Part shown: positions 51,115 through 62,200 of the stretch, one piece after another | Layout of the letters: each line of letters starts with the position of its first letter | Numbering within the stretch: the stretch's first letter is position 1 | Assembly: GCA_016717225.1 (NCBI GenBank) | Contig: JADKGB010000015.1 | Span: forward strand, 1-64,000 | Source: Flavobacteriales bacterium | GTDB lineage: Bacteria; Bacteroidota; Bacteroidia; Flavobacteriales_F; PHOS-HE28 | Direction of reading: 5' to 3' | DNA length: 64,000 bases | The notes under the pieces: model-generated | What the model saw: the letters and a program-made list of their open reading frames with translations, nothing else | Database searches by the model: none | What the model was told of the DNA's origin: nothing | Made by a program: the position numbers and the translations under genes

Positions 51115-51170
51115 GGGTATCGGGTATGGATTAGAGGGTATCGGGTACGGTGAGGGCCGGTATCAGGTCT
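51115..51170. repeat. Three GGTATC iterons at 21-22 bp spacing
   Basis: Units gggtatcgggta (51115-51126), gggtatcgggta (51136-51147) and a weaker ccggtatcaggt (from about 51157) place GGTATC at 51116, 51137 and 51159, two helical turns apart. Such same-face direct repeats are typical binding arrays. Confidence 0.55.
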
Positions 51171-51335
51171 GTGGTCCTTGGCCGGTTGTTGGTGGCTTTG
51201 GGTTCAGGTGGGCGGTGGTAGGGCTGGTTCTGGGGCTTGGGTTTTTTGGCCGCCGTAGGCGGAAGGGCTTTTCTTGGACCGGGACTGGATGGTCCCTTGG
51301 TATGGTGGTTCGGTGGGTTTGGAGGTTGTGGGCAC

Positions 51336-51360
51336 GTTCTGGAACAGATGTTTCCAGAAC
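51336..51360. promoter_or_regulatory. Perfect 9-bp inverted repeat, operator-like
   Basis: gttctggaa (51336-51344), spacer cagatgt, ttccagaac (51352-51360), 50 bp before the first cassette ATG. Could bind the XRE dimer or form a leader hairpin. Confidence 0.55.
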
Positions 51361-51409
51361 ATTGGAAATGTCATCGTTGGTGACCACATTCGCATGGAAA
51401 TCACCCCCC

Positions 51410-52719
51410 ATGAGAATCCCATTTGCCGTGCTTCTGTGCTTCTTGGTGATGACCGTTGCCGCACAAGAGGACACCACCAGGTGCCAGACCACGAGCAAAC
51501 AACGGCCGAAAAGAACCTGCATCGCGCATCAATGAGGCCAAAGCGAAGCACGAGCAACTGCTTGAGAAATTCAATAAGCGTTACGGCCGGAACGATCGGA
51601 GAACCCGGCCGGGAGGAGGCGCCAAGCAAAGACAGGCCGACGATGAAGTTAAGGCGGCACAGAAGCAATATGAAAAACTCTTGGCTAGGTTCATTAAGAA
51701 ATATGGACCCTGGCATGAGCACGAGGATAGCCTTGAGGCTGAGAACAAGAAGGTGGTCCCCTTACCGCAAGACTCGACTAATATGGACAAGTACCTTAAG
51801 GGTAGGATCAAGGAATTGGTGAACGAAGAACTCAACAATGCACCCGCCCTCGCCGAAATGAGCATAGGCGTGCGGTATTGTTTGAACGGGAGTGCCTCCA
51901 TCACCGGACTCGGCCCCACATTGATCAGGGGCGACCTCTATGACGTCTCACAGTACGACGCGCTCGACGCCAAGGAACCGAACAAGGTAAACCGCTATGG
52001 CGTCTGTTTCCGGTTTCGTCCACACCACATCCCGTTGTATTTCGAAACAGGGATCGACTACGAACATGCCCTTCACGAGGACCTACCCCAAGGGTTCGAT
52101 ACGACCCGGACCGATTGGGATTTCTTCTACAGGGATAGGCAGGATCTAAAATATGGTCTATGGGTCAACTATGACTACTTGATAATTTCGCAAAGCGTAT
52201 CATTCCCTGTTTTTGGTATTGATATCCATGCGACGAAACCATTTGTCTGGTTCGGTTCGATCATGCGAGAGGTAAGGCGACCAGGTGCGATGTGGTATTG
52301 GGATGATGATCGAGGGCCGGACAAAAAGGTAGACTGGCCAACTAGAGGCAAGAATTACAAGTGGTCTAGCGCCGCACAGGATCAACTTTGGGGCAACCGC
52401 CGGCATTTCGATCGGCTTCAATCTCACGCCACGCGATATCTACTATCGCTCGACAGATCCGTTCCTCGGACCTGATCTTCAGATACAAGAAAACCTACGG
52501 AACACGTTGACCGGCACTACGAATGTCTCGTTCATGTATGGCTTGGTGGGCACGTGGCGTTGGCTGTCGGTTTCGTACCTCCACTACGAAGGGTTGTCAG
52601 ATGTGATCCGTACCGAGGCAAACCCATACTACATCAGCGAGGTCGATAACAAAAGGAGCTCGACGAAACAGTGGAACATCCAGCTGAACATCCCGCTAAT
52701 CAGCTTGCGCAAGCCGTAG
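51410..52719 (+). CDS. Secreted coiled-coil / outer-membrane-like protein, two frameshifts
   Basis: First gene of the cassette. Signal peptide MRIPFAVLLCFLVMTVAAQ at 51410, in a frame that stops at 51535; the body continues in another frame to 52475, and its end in a third frame to 52719. The breaks are at about 51480-51530 and 52395, each one base. The mature N-terminus has two similar helical units (KAKHEQLLEKFNKRYG and KQYEKLLARFIKKYG), then a beta-rich part with alternating aromatics (MSIGVRYCLNGSASITGLGP, LTGTTNVSFMYGLVGTW, WNIQLNIPLISLRKP) resembling an outer-membrane barrel. No family recognised. The next gene starts 6 bp later. Confidence 0.7.
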
Positions 52720-52725
52720 TACACG

Positions 52726-54700
52726 ATGCAACCTAAGTCCTGGATGCGGAACATTTCATTCACCTTCATAGCGTTAGTCTGTACTGCCTTTGCAGGGGGC
52801 GTATCCGCGCAGGTATGCCCCGGCGGTGTTCGCGGCTCGCAGACCTATTTGGGCTTGTCATTCTCAAATGCCGACAGCGTGGCCTGGTTGAGCGGCACTA
52901 CGGATAGCATGGGCGGTTGCACATTAGACACCATCGAGGCAAGTCTGACCAACGCTGTGCTCGGTGCGCTCAACTATCATCCGACGCTGCTACCAAGCGC
53001 TACTACTCCGTCCATTCCGATAGAGGCGATCGCGCGGGAGCAATTGAGTGTCTTCGCTGTTGTTGGCCCGCGATCGAACGCTGCTGAGCACCGCGTCTTT
53101 TCACTGGGCGACCATGATACATCGGGTTTGGCGTTCACCACGCGCAGGGTGTTACGCACCGGTGATATGGCCTACTTGAACGATCTGGGCATGCCGGGCT
53201 GCCGCCCTCTTGGGCTATTCGAACGGAACAATGTGATCCGGGCGCATGATATGGAATTGCGGTTGGACCGAGGTTTCGCGCAACCCACACTTCCGGTGGA
53301 TACCGCGCTTTCAGCCATTCCAGAATTGCACCTGTACTATCGGGTGATCACGAAACACGAGCGAGCGAAGATCGGGTCCTACCTCGCCATGAAATACGGC
53401 ATCACCTTGAAGGGGGCTTACGTTAGCAGCGCCGGTGATACTCTTTGGAGCACTTCTTCCGCCGAGCACTATGGCAATAGGGTGGTCGCACTCGGCCGCG
53501 ATGATGGCTCTGGGCTCCACCAGAAGCAATCAACCAGTGCCAATGAGCCGAGTGTGGTGGTCTTAGCGGCGGATACCATCGTGAACTGGAACCACGACAA
53601 TCCGGCGACCCTGCAAGTGGATCAATTCCTGCTGTGCGGTGATGATGGCGGTGATCTGAAATGGGCGCCCCGCCAAGCGGGCAAACCACAGGTGCTTCGG
53701 CGGCACTGGCTTGCGCAATGCACAGGGGCCGATCTGCTGAACGGCGTGATCCGTTTCGATCGAAGCGCCATTACCAATGAACCCGAGATCGCGCAGCGTA
53801 TTGGCTGGTGGTGGATCGGTCGGGGAGCGGTTCGTTCGGTTTAGGCAGCACGGATTTCATCGAAGCTTCAGGGGCCATGGGAGACAGTCTCCTTGATGTC
53901 ACTGCGGTCTGGTGGGATAGCGATCAATCCGGCAAGGACCTGTTCACGCTGGCTGTAGGAGGCAACTTCATTCCCACCACCGGATCGATCAACCGGTCTG
54001 TAGAGCCTGCCCAGAACGGCACCTTGCACATCGTGCAGGGTGGCGATCCGGGCTTGCATTCGACGTGTCCCGTGCAGCGAACAACTTCCATCGTTCTTGG
54101 ACGTCTGCGACCGGCGCCGTGGAGCACATCACCGATGTGGAGCCGGGCGAATACCAGTTGCGGATCTCCGACGCCACCGGCTACACCATTGATGATGAAC
54201 TCTGGGTGCAAGCTGTTGATGCACCTACTATCCCGTTGCAGGAGAATTACACCCTACACGCGGAAGCCCCCCTTCAGTTGGATGCGCATGTGGAAGGTGC
54301 GTTCGTGACCTACGAATGGGAGCGCGAAGGGGTGGTCATCGGAACGAGTGCGTCAGTATTGATCGATCGTACAGGGCGCTATCAATGCACGGTGGTGGCC
54401 GATGGTTGCGCGGCGCGGAAGTATTTCGATGTGACCTCCACATCGGAAGATGGTCCGTTCGAAATGGCGGTGTTGCCCAACCCAGCGGCTGACGGCCAGT
54501 TCGTCGTACAAGTTGCGATGCCAACGGCAGCGGACGCGCGATTGCTCATCTCCAACAGCGGTGGCGAACCCGTGATCCAGCGCGAACTCAAGGGTAACTC
54601 CTTCTATCGGGTCCAGGAGCACTTGGACATACCGGGGCTCTATCTGGTAACGGTGGAGGTGAACGGTAAGCAGCGAACGCAGAAAGTCGTTGTCATGTGA
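52726..54700 (+). CDS. T9SS-sorted secreted protein (DUF8202-like), two frameshifts
   Basis: Second cassette gene, about 657 residues when repaired. Signal peptide (FTFIALVCTAFAGGVSAQ); a region with YRVITKHERAKIGSYLAMKY and ALGRDDGSGLHQKQS, a pattern common in large Bacteroidota surface proteins (DUF8202-like); an Ig/PKD-like part (HVEGAFVTYEWEREGVVIGT); and a T9SS type A sorting domain (AVLPNPAADGQFVVQV to YLVTVEVNGKQRTQKVVVM). The frame breaks at about 53805-53820 (IGWWW, then DRSGSGSFGLGSTDF) and again at about 54055 (GDPGL, then AFDVSRAANNFHRSW); each is repaired by one added base. It ends 10 bp before the toxin gene. Confidence 0.8.
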
Positions 54701-54710
54701 TCCCAGCTTC

Positions 54711-56047
54711 ATGAAAGCCAAACTCCATATAGCCCTTGTTGCAGCGGTGACGTCGGTGACCGTATTGGGGTTAGGTAGCGGATCACCGGATCACGATCAA
54801 GCGCAACGGTTCCCGGATCACCTGCTGGATCGACTCTCTCAGCACGCGTGGGAGCACCGGATAGTGTCGCGGTGGCACTTGTGTGCGATGCCGACATCGC
54901 TGCAGGGACCATCGGTGTAGTGACCGTTGGCGGGCTCGATGATGCCAGAGACAACGTATTCCACTTGCACTTATCAAGGGAACCGCGACCGGGTGAACGG
55001 ATCTGGCTCGCGTATGAACTCAATGGCCTCGCGGATCATTCCGCTGTTGCGCGCAGTTTCAATCACGCACCCGTTTTCGGTGGTGTGATCGTTGGCCGAT
55101 CCGCAACGTGGTCGCACCAACGCGAACCCCTACGTCGTGAAGATGTGATCATGGGCCGGAATACCGTTCAATTCGCGACGCGCGATGCGAACCGATGCGC
55201 CTATCGCATCCGCAACGTTCGCTTGGTGGTGGAGCCCGATGGTGCGGAGGATCGGGACGTAGTGATAGCGAGTGCGGTGGGTTCGGCGGATGGAACGGCA
55301 ACTTATGTCGGGGGCTTCCTTACTGGTGCGGGGAGCACCGCCGCGCGGTTGATCATCGATGGGCACGAAGTGCCTTCGGTCAGCGGGAGTTTTGAGTGGT
55401 TCGAACACGACCAAAAGGAGAGCCGGGGGCGCAGGGCCGTAGCCGTTCAAGTGATCTACCCGAACGGATCGGAAATTCAAAGGACGGTCCACATCGAGCG
55501 CACCGCAGGTACCGGTCTGGTCCTTCCCTTCGAGAGGGTAGAAACCTGCGTGGCGACGAACGTTGTACCGGACCTTCCGTTCTCTTTGGGCTTGCGCGGT
55601 GCGAACGTTGCAGCCGACTCTGCCACCATGGCTCAAGCCTTGCGTGTATCGATCACCCCGTTGCGCGCGGTGGACCTTGCTCCGCTGCCCGCCGATCTGG
55701 TGAACGTGACCGGTCACGGTCGCGGATTCCGCTTCCTACCGGATGGCACGGTGTTCAAGAAACCCGTAGCGCTGAGCCTCGCCTTCGACCCGGCATTGCT
55801 CCCCGAAGGATACACGCCTGCGGATATCCGCACCTATTACTTTGATGAGGGGGTACGTTCCTGGAAGTCGGTGCCATTGGATACCCTACTGGCCTGCGAT
55901 ACGCTGGTGCGTTCATTCACCACCCACTTCACGGACTACATCAACGGCATCATCCAGGTACCCGAGTCCCCGGAGACGATGGGTTATACGCCGACATCAT
56001 CAAGGACTTCAAGGCCGGGGATGTTTCGGCGGGCATTACTCCGTTAG
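54711..56047 (+). CDS. RHS toxin, N-terminal segment (secretion signal and beta domains), frameshifted
   Basis: Start of the giant polymorphic toxin. MKAKLHIALVAAVTSVTVLG is a signal peptide in a frame that ends at 54920; the body resumes in another frame by about 54860 (DSVAVALVCDADIAAGTIGV). The intervening 54780-54850 can also be read in the third frame (ITIKRNGSRITCWIDSL), so one or two single-base breaks occur here. The body is beta-rich with no named domain, ending TTHFTDYINGIIQVPESPET followed by MGYTPT, the segment that normally joins to the SpvB domain. The frame is lost again at about 55990, where one missing base separates it from IIKDFKAGDVSAGI in the next segment. Confidence 0.75.
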
Positions 56048-56055
56048 CGCCGCCG

Positions 56056-58305
56056 GTGGCCACGAATACAGGTGCAGCGACTACGCGCTTCCCGTTGAAA
56101 CTACCCCAAGGTCGCCAGGGAATGCAGCCAGAACTGACCCTCCAGTACAACAGTGAGGGAGGCAACGGATGGCTGGGCTTGGGCTGGGACCTGCGCACAC
56201 CCTCCATCACGCTCGATACACGTTGGGGTGTGCCCCGGTACAGTGGCTCGCTGGAAACGGAGACCTACTTGTTGGATGGTGAGATGCTGAGCCCGGTCGC
56301 ACATCGCAGTTGGGTAGCCAGGCAAGGGCCTGTGCGGGTGTTCCACACACGAGTGGAGGGTGCGTTCAGAAAGATCGAACGGCATGGGAATGACCCCACT
56401 GAATATTGGTGGGTGGTAACCGACAAAGAGGGTACGCGAAGTTTCTACGGGGGTGTAAGTAGCGTTAATGACAGTGCCGTACTGCGCGATGCACAAGGAC
56501 ACATCGCCAAGTGGCAGTTGGTGAAGGTGCTCGACAGCAACAACAACAACATCCTGTACGAATACGACATCGAAGAGCATGCAGGCACCGCTGGCAGCCC
56601 GAACATGGGCCAGCAGATCTATCCCAAGAAAATATGGTACACGGGGCTGGGTGAAGCAAGGGGCAAGTACTCTGTGGAATTCGATCTGGATGCGGCCTCA
56701 CGACCGGATAAGCAAGTGAACTGTCGGCTTGGGTTCAAGGAGGTGACGGCGAACAGGCTGGTGGGAATTCGGGTCAAATACAATAATGAGTTGATACGGT
56801 GGTACGAATTGGGCTATCAAATAGGGCCGTTCAACAAGTCGCTTTTGGATTCGATACGCGAGTACGATCGTGAAGGAGATCTGTTCTATGCACACTCTTT
56901 TGAATACCACGATGACGTACGAGATGGTGACAATGACTACCAACCCTATAAACCGGTTGAAGTTCTGAACGTGCCAGGCGATGGAGTGACGAGTCCCCTA
57001 TTCGATCCGACGCAGCAGATGGACGATGAGCCGACGGTAGTAGGTGCGACAGCGACATCCAGCCTGAGTTACGGCGGTGCCATAACTGTTGGTGGGAATG
57101 ACAACAGGTTGTACTCCAAGCAGAATACGATAGGTGGGAGCTACAACAGGAGCAGCTCGAAAGGCGAGAGCAGTATCTCGTTTTTGGACGTCAACGGTGA
57201 CAACCTACCTGACAAAGTATTCCGGGCAGGTGGCTCACTCTTGAAGTATCGACCGAACAGGTTGAACGTGGGCGATCCGAGTGTATTCGGGCCAGCCGTG
57301 GATCTGGAGGGTGCATCGGGCGGTCAGTTAAATCGGAGCAAATCCAAGTCGAAGACTTGGGGAATTGAAGCCTTTCCAGGTAGCTTGTTCGCGGGTATAA
57401 CTTGGACCAAAACCGAGTCCAAGATCACCACCTATCTGCTCGACCGAAATGGGGATGGCCTCATGGACATCAACTCGAATGGATTGGTGCATTTCAACCG
57501 AAACAACGGCGGCATTCCTCTATTCGAGCCGACTTCGCTGAACACGGAGAACCCCGTAACCGGCGGCGCTATCGCATCGGAGATCCAAGCCATTGATCCG
57601 GATCTGATCGATGAACTCATCGCCGAGAATCCGTTGAATGACATGGTACGCGTTTGGACAGCACCGTACGATGGCGTTGTGAACATCGCCGGGACGGTCA
57701 CCTTGCTCCACGACGATTCCGAGGAAGCGCAGTTCTACCAGAACGCGGATGGTATCAAAGCCTTCATCCAGCATAACAGCGATGTTCTTTGGTCCGAAGT
57801 GATCGGGGAGGATGCCATCGATCCTGTCTCGGCCTCAGTCGACCAAGTCTCGGTCAAGAAGTTCGACAGGATCTTCTTCCGCTGTTCATCCATTTACGAT
57901 GGCTCCTATGATCAGGCGTTATGGTCGCCGGTGATCACCTACGTCAGTACCGACAATCCTTCATTTCCTGACGCAAGCGATGCGAACGGATACTCCAAGT
58001 ATCAATATGGTTCGGCAGAGGATTTCCTTTTGCGGTCAGCCCAAGCTATGGTGATGCCGGCCGATGGGACGATCGCAATCAACAGTCGATTGACAAAACC
58101 GCAAACTACCGATGACGTTATCCGTCTGATCATCAAAGACGATCCTTCTGACATGTTGCCGCCGGACACACTGCTGCGGGACACACTGCATTGGAATGAC
58201 GTCTTGATCGATTCCTTTGATAGATACCACGTTTGTTGTTCAGGCGGGCTGGCAGTGGACGTTCCGTTTATATGCTACAACGAACGTCCGATGGACCGAT
58301 GTTGA
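56056..58305 (+). CDS. RHS toxin, SpvB/TcaC-like segment with VCBS repeats, frameshifted
   Basis: Continuation of the toxin; the frame is open from about 55990 although the first ATG-type codon listed is at 56056. It contains the SpvB/TcaC N-terminal domain (RFPLKLPQGRQGMQPELTLQ, YNSEGGNGWLGLGWDLRTPS, WWVVTDKEGTRSFYGG) and calcium-binding VCBS/FG-GAP motifs (SFLDVNGDNLPDKVF, LLDRNGDGLMDINSNG). In Tc toxins this region begins the shell that encloses the toxic tip. Correct reading ends at about 58220 (IDSFD); one extra base there throws the frame to DRYHVCCSGG and a stop. Confidence 0.85.
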   Translation: MATNTGAATTRFPLKLPQGRQGMQPELTLQYNSEGGNGWLGLGWDLRTPSITLDTRWGVPRYSGSLETETYLLDGEMLSPVAHRSWVARQGPVRVFHTRVEGAFRKIERHGNDPTEYWWVVTDKEGTRSFYGGVSSVNDSAVLRDAQGHIAKWQLVKVLDSNNNNILYEYDIEEHAGTAGSPNMGQQIYPKKIWYTGLGEARGKYSVEFDLDAASRPDKQVNCRLGFKEVTANRLVGIRVKYNNELIRWYELGYQIGPFNKSLLDSIREYDREGDLFYAHSFEYHDDVRDGDNDYQPYKPVEVLNVPGDGVTSPLFDPTQQMDDEPTVVGATATSSLSYGGAITVGGNDNRLYSKQNTIGGSYNRSSSKGESSISFLDVNGDNLPDKVFRAGGSLLKYRPNRLNVGDPSVFGPAVDLEGASGGQLNRSKSKSKTWGIEAFPGSLFAGITWTKTESKITTYLLDRNGDGLMDINSNGLVHFNRNNGGIPLFEPTSLNTENPVTGGAIASEIQAIDPDLIDELIAENPLNDMVRVWTAPYDGVVNIAGTVTLLHDDSEEAQFYQNADGIKAFIQHNSDVLWSEVIGEDAIDPVSASVDQVSVKKFDRIFFRCSSIYDGSYDQALWSPVITYVSTDNPSFPDASDANGYSKYQYGSAEDFLLRSAQAMVMPADGTIAINSRLTKPQTTDDVIRLIIKDDPSDMLPPDTLLRDTLHWNDVLIDSFDRYHVCCSGGLAVDVPFICYNERPMDRC

Positions 58306-59203
58306 ATGGGATATCGATCTGCACTATATCTCATTGCCCAACTCGGACATACTGATTGATCAGGACAGCAATTGGATATTTCAGTATCATCCGGTGATCA
58401 CGGCAAGCATGTACAATCATGTGCATGCGCGGTACGATCAGTTATTCAACTACTGGTATGCCTTCCCCACGCGAGGTGTAGTAGCACTTGATTCGGGATT
58501 CGTCGAAGCCAAGTTCACATGCCCGACCATGATCAATGTTCCAGGGGACGGTAGTGTTACCATCTCCTTGAAGAGCGACAATGAACTGCTCGGCAAGCGC
58601 ACCTATCACTACCAGAACGGGTTCTTCAACGATTGCGGCGGGCCAGGGGCAATTGGTGAAGTGATCGAAGGCCGTACTGTCTATTGTGAGTTGCACGTTG
58701 AGGGCCGCGCTTTGGCCGATTCGATCAATTCCTTCGTTATATCCGTGGATACCCTGAGCGGGTTCCAAGAGCCGCCAGAAGCAGCCGACATAAGCGGTCA
58801 GCTCGAAGACGGTTTGGGTATCCATACGCTTACCGACAGTATCTCGCCGCTATTCGGAAATCACTTCAGGGGATGGGGCCAGTTCATTTACAATGGTAAT
58901 GATGCGGTTGACGATCCGATCGACGTTTCCGTTCTAACCTTTGACGGTGCCGGCCTTGCCGCCGATGGAGGTCAGGTCTTGGATGTTGAGGGAACCGAGA
59001 ATCTCGATAATGTCCAGAACATCTCCAACTACGACCCAACGCAGGCTGAGTTCCTCGTCATGTTCGCCAAGAACGAGGACAATGCATGGGTCGGTTATGA
59101 TGAGTTCACCTACTTGAAGGCTGATACGATAAGTTGCTCACGGCTTGGAGATGATGATCTGACCAATGCATCCTACAGCTCGGACGAAATGGAGCCGCCG
59201 TAA
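58217..59203 (+). CDS. RHS toxin, middle beta segment, frameshifted
   Basis: Third segment of the same protein, joined to the previous at DTTFVVQAGWQWTFRLYATT. Beta-rich with aromatic residues (YATTNVRWTDVEWDIDLHYI, VNYHVH-like strands) and no named domain beyond the TcaC/SpvB extended region; SFVISVDTLSGFQEPPEAAD and LKADTISCSRLG follow. It ends EMEPP and TAA at about 59200; one missing G (ccgccgtaatg for ccgccggtaatg) would read PPVMPDKVTRGG straight into the next segment. Confidence 0.75.
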   Translation: MIDTTFVVQAGWQWTFRLYATTNVRWTDVEWDIDLHYISLPNSDILIDQDSNWIFQYHPVITASMYNHVHARYDQLFNYWYAFPTRGVVALDSGFVEAKFTCPTMINVPGDGSVTISLKSDNELLGKRTYHYQNGFFNDCGGPGAIGEVIEGRTVYCELHVEGRALADSINSFVISVDTLSGFQEPPEAADISGQLEDGLGIHTLTDSISPLFGNHFRGWGQFIYNGNDAVDDPIDVSVLTFDGAGLAADGGQVLDVEGTENLDNVQNISNYDPTQAEFLVMFAKNEDNAWVGYDEFTYLKADTISCSRLGDDDLTNASYSSDEMEPP

Positions 59204-62200
59204 TGCCGGATAAGGTCACACGTGGTGGAAGCACAGGATTTTCCTTCACGATCCAGAATGGCGACCCAATCAGTCAGTGGACAGGCTTGGGACTGGGGTT
59301 GGGAGAGAGTAGTGGTTGGGAAGAAGCCGAAACCGAGGTGGTCGACCTGAACGGGGACCGATACCCAGACCTTTTGAACAAGGAATGGCACCAGCTAACC
59401 GACCCTGAGGGCAAGCTTCTGCCTGATCTCATCCCCCACACGTTCGGCGCCTCACACCGATCCGAGTATACCGGCAGTGGTTTTACCATTTCCGGTGGTC
59501 GTGCGGTCGGTAAGAATCCGAACACATCCTCTCCTGGGCAGGATACCAGAAGCCCAGGGGCCAAGGTGGCGGGCGCTTTCGGATTCTCCAAAGCGGACAA
59601 GTCCGAACAAGGTTCCAAAGTTTCCCTAGGTGTGAACGGTTCACTTACGGAGAGCCAGGATTCTGTCGTTCAAACCCTCTCGGACGTGAATGGTGATGGT
59701 TTGCCAGATCGCATCAGCCAAGATGGGATGGTGCGGTTAAGCATCGGCTACGGCTACTTGCTGGGCGAGAACTGGGAGTTTGATGGCATCAGGCAAGGGA
59801 CCAGTAAGGACACAGGTGTGGGTACTGGGGTCTCACTGTTCAGTGGCAGCATCTCGGCTGGACTTGGGGGACAGTGGACGACCAATGGTGCGACCTTGGG
59901 ATTTCAGGATGTGAACGGAGATGGGCTCGTTGATATCCTTCATGGTGACGATGACAGTGTCAATGAGGTTCAACTGAACTCAGGTTCGGGCTTTGCCGGT
60001 CCAATAGCTTGGCAACTACCAGTTGCCTTGGACAAAGGCAGTTCGGCCGGAGAGTCGGTGAACGCCAGTTTCACCGCATGTATCAGCTTCTTTTTGATCA
60101 AGCTCTGTTTCAATCCTTCCTTCTCAGCAGGTCATGGGTTTTCCGCACCATCTAGCCAGTTCGCGGATATGGATGGTGACTCCTATCCGGACCATCTGGT
60201 CTCCAATGACGAATTTGATCTGCAGTTGCGACGATCCACCATCGGCCGCACCAACCTCCTGAAAGAAGCCCAAGGACCATTCGGCTCCCGGTACATTTTA
60301 GATTATGAAGTTGCTGGCAATACGTATGAGCTTCCCCAATCGAAGTGGGTAATGAAGTCCGTGATCATGCACGACGGCCATGCAGGCGATGGTGCTGATT
60401 CAACCTACACCACGTTCGAGTATGCTGACGGCCAGTACGACCGCCGCGAGCGGGAGACTTACGGCTTCGGCACCGTGCGCACCAAGGAATGGGACACCGA
60501 GAGCACCAGCACCACACCTTATCGCACCACGGTGCAGAACTACGATGTAAGTGGGTACTACACCAAGGGCTTGCCCCTCACCAAGATTCTGTTCGGGGAC
60601 ACAGCCACCAAGTACACCGACACGAGGAACACCTATCAACTGCACGACCTGAACGGCGTTGTGCTTGACCAAGAGTTCAACGAAACCAATGACTTCGGCG
60701 TGGCTTTCCCGGCGCTTGTGCGAACTGATGACCTCTTCTATGAAGGGCAAGTGGATACAGGCATGCACCGGTTGGTCGCCTACCAGTACGACCAGCGCGG
60801 AAACGTGACGCGCTATACGGACTCTGGGAACGTAGACCATGATGATGTCGTTACTGCTGATATCGCATATACGAACTACACCGTGCCCTACATCGTTGGC
60901 ACCCCAATTTCAGTGGATGTGAAGGTGGATGGCAACGTAGTGCGCCATCGAAGCCAGACGGTGGATGCTACCACAGGCAACATCAGCGAGATCAGGCAGA
61001 AGATCGATGGCAACACGGATGCGGTGTACAACCTCCACTACGACACCAGTAATGGCAACCTGATCAAGATCGAGCGACCGGCCAACGACCTTGGGCAGCG
61101 GATGTTCTACGACTATGCCTACGATGATTCCGTTGCCACGTACGTAACCCAGGTAAAAGACGCGTACCACTACCGCAGCGAGAGCACATACGAGTACCTC
61201 TTCGGGCAGTTGATCGAGAGTTCGGACATCAACCACCAGGTGACGAAGTACCATGTGGATAGCAAGGGCCGGGTAGATAATGTCATTGGCCCCTATGAAG
61301 TGGCCGCTAGCCTTCCGTACACCATCAAGATCGACTATCACCCGGAGGCTCCTACGCCGTATTCACGGGTGGAACATTACGACCCGGAGCATCCCTCGGA
61401 GGGCATTGACACCTACACCTTCCTCGACGGTTTCTTCCGGCCGATCCAGGTGAAGAAAAGAGCCGTGATCGCCGCGAATGATCCGAGCACCACAAGCGAG
61501 GGTTACATCATCAGTGGCCCGATCACATTCGATGCGTTCGGACGGAATACAAAGGAGCTATTGCCCATATCCAACAACGATACCGCATGGCACTATTCAC
61601 CATACGACAGTCCGTACTTCAGCCTAACCCAGTTCGATCTGCTCGACCGGAAGGTCACTGTTGCACTGCCGCATGAGTTGGGCGAACCCGCAGAAGTGAC
61701 GAACTATGAATACGGATTCGATGACAACCAGTTCCTCACCAGGGTCATTGACCCACTTGGCAAAAAGAAGGAATCGTTGACCGATATCCGGGGCCGGCAG
61801 GTGGCGCGGCGCGACTTTGATCCCTCCGAGATCGCCACCCGGTTCCACTACAATGGCGTGGGCGACTTGCTGGATGTGACCGACGCGGGCAACAACGCAA
61901 CTACCTATACCTACGACCTGCTGGGCCGCAAGCTCACCTACAACCACCCGGATGGCGGGCTAACGAAATTCAAATACGACCCCGCGGGCAACCTTACAGA
62001 AAAGTTGACCGGCAACCTGCTGGAGTGGTGGCCCGATGAGAATGGCCCGATCAAGTACACCTACGAGTACGAGCGCCCCATCCGTATCGACTATCCGCGG
62101 AACTACCAGAACCAAGTGAGCTATGCCTACGGCGACACCACCGCCGGGTTCAATCGCATCGGTCGTGTGGTGCTGCAACAGGATGCCACGGGCGGGCAGG

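Larger units (their letters stand above)
50994..51409. other. Regulatory gap between XRE gene and secreted-protein cassette
   Basis: No supported gene in these 416 bp; the open frame that covers it is GT-rich noise until the signal peptide at 51410. The gap holds the iterons at 51115-51170 and the inverted repeat at 51336-51360. Base composition is unusually G/T-rich on the plus strand in 51060-51340. No clear -7 element is visible in it. Confidence 0.5.

Noticed and set aside
51029..51409. Upstream part of the frame leading into the signal peptide at 51410
   Set aside because: G/T-rich repetitive translation without protein character; the signal peptide at 51410 marks the real start.
51410..59203. 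Programmed frameshifting or phase variation as the cause of the frame breaks
   Set aside because: The breaks are not at slippery heptamers or long homopolymers, and there are too many for a single regulatory device.
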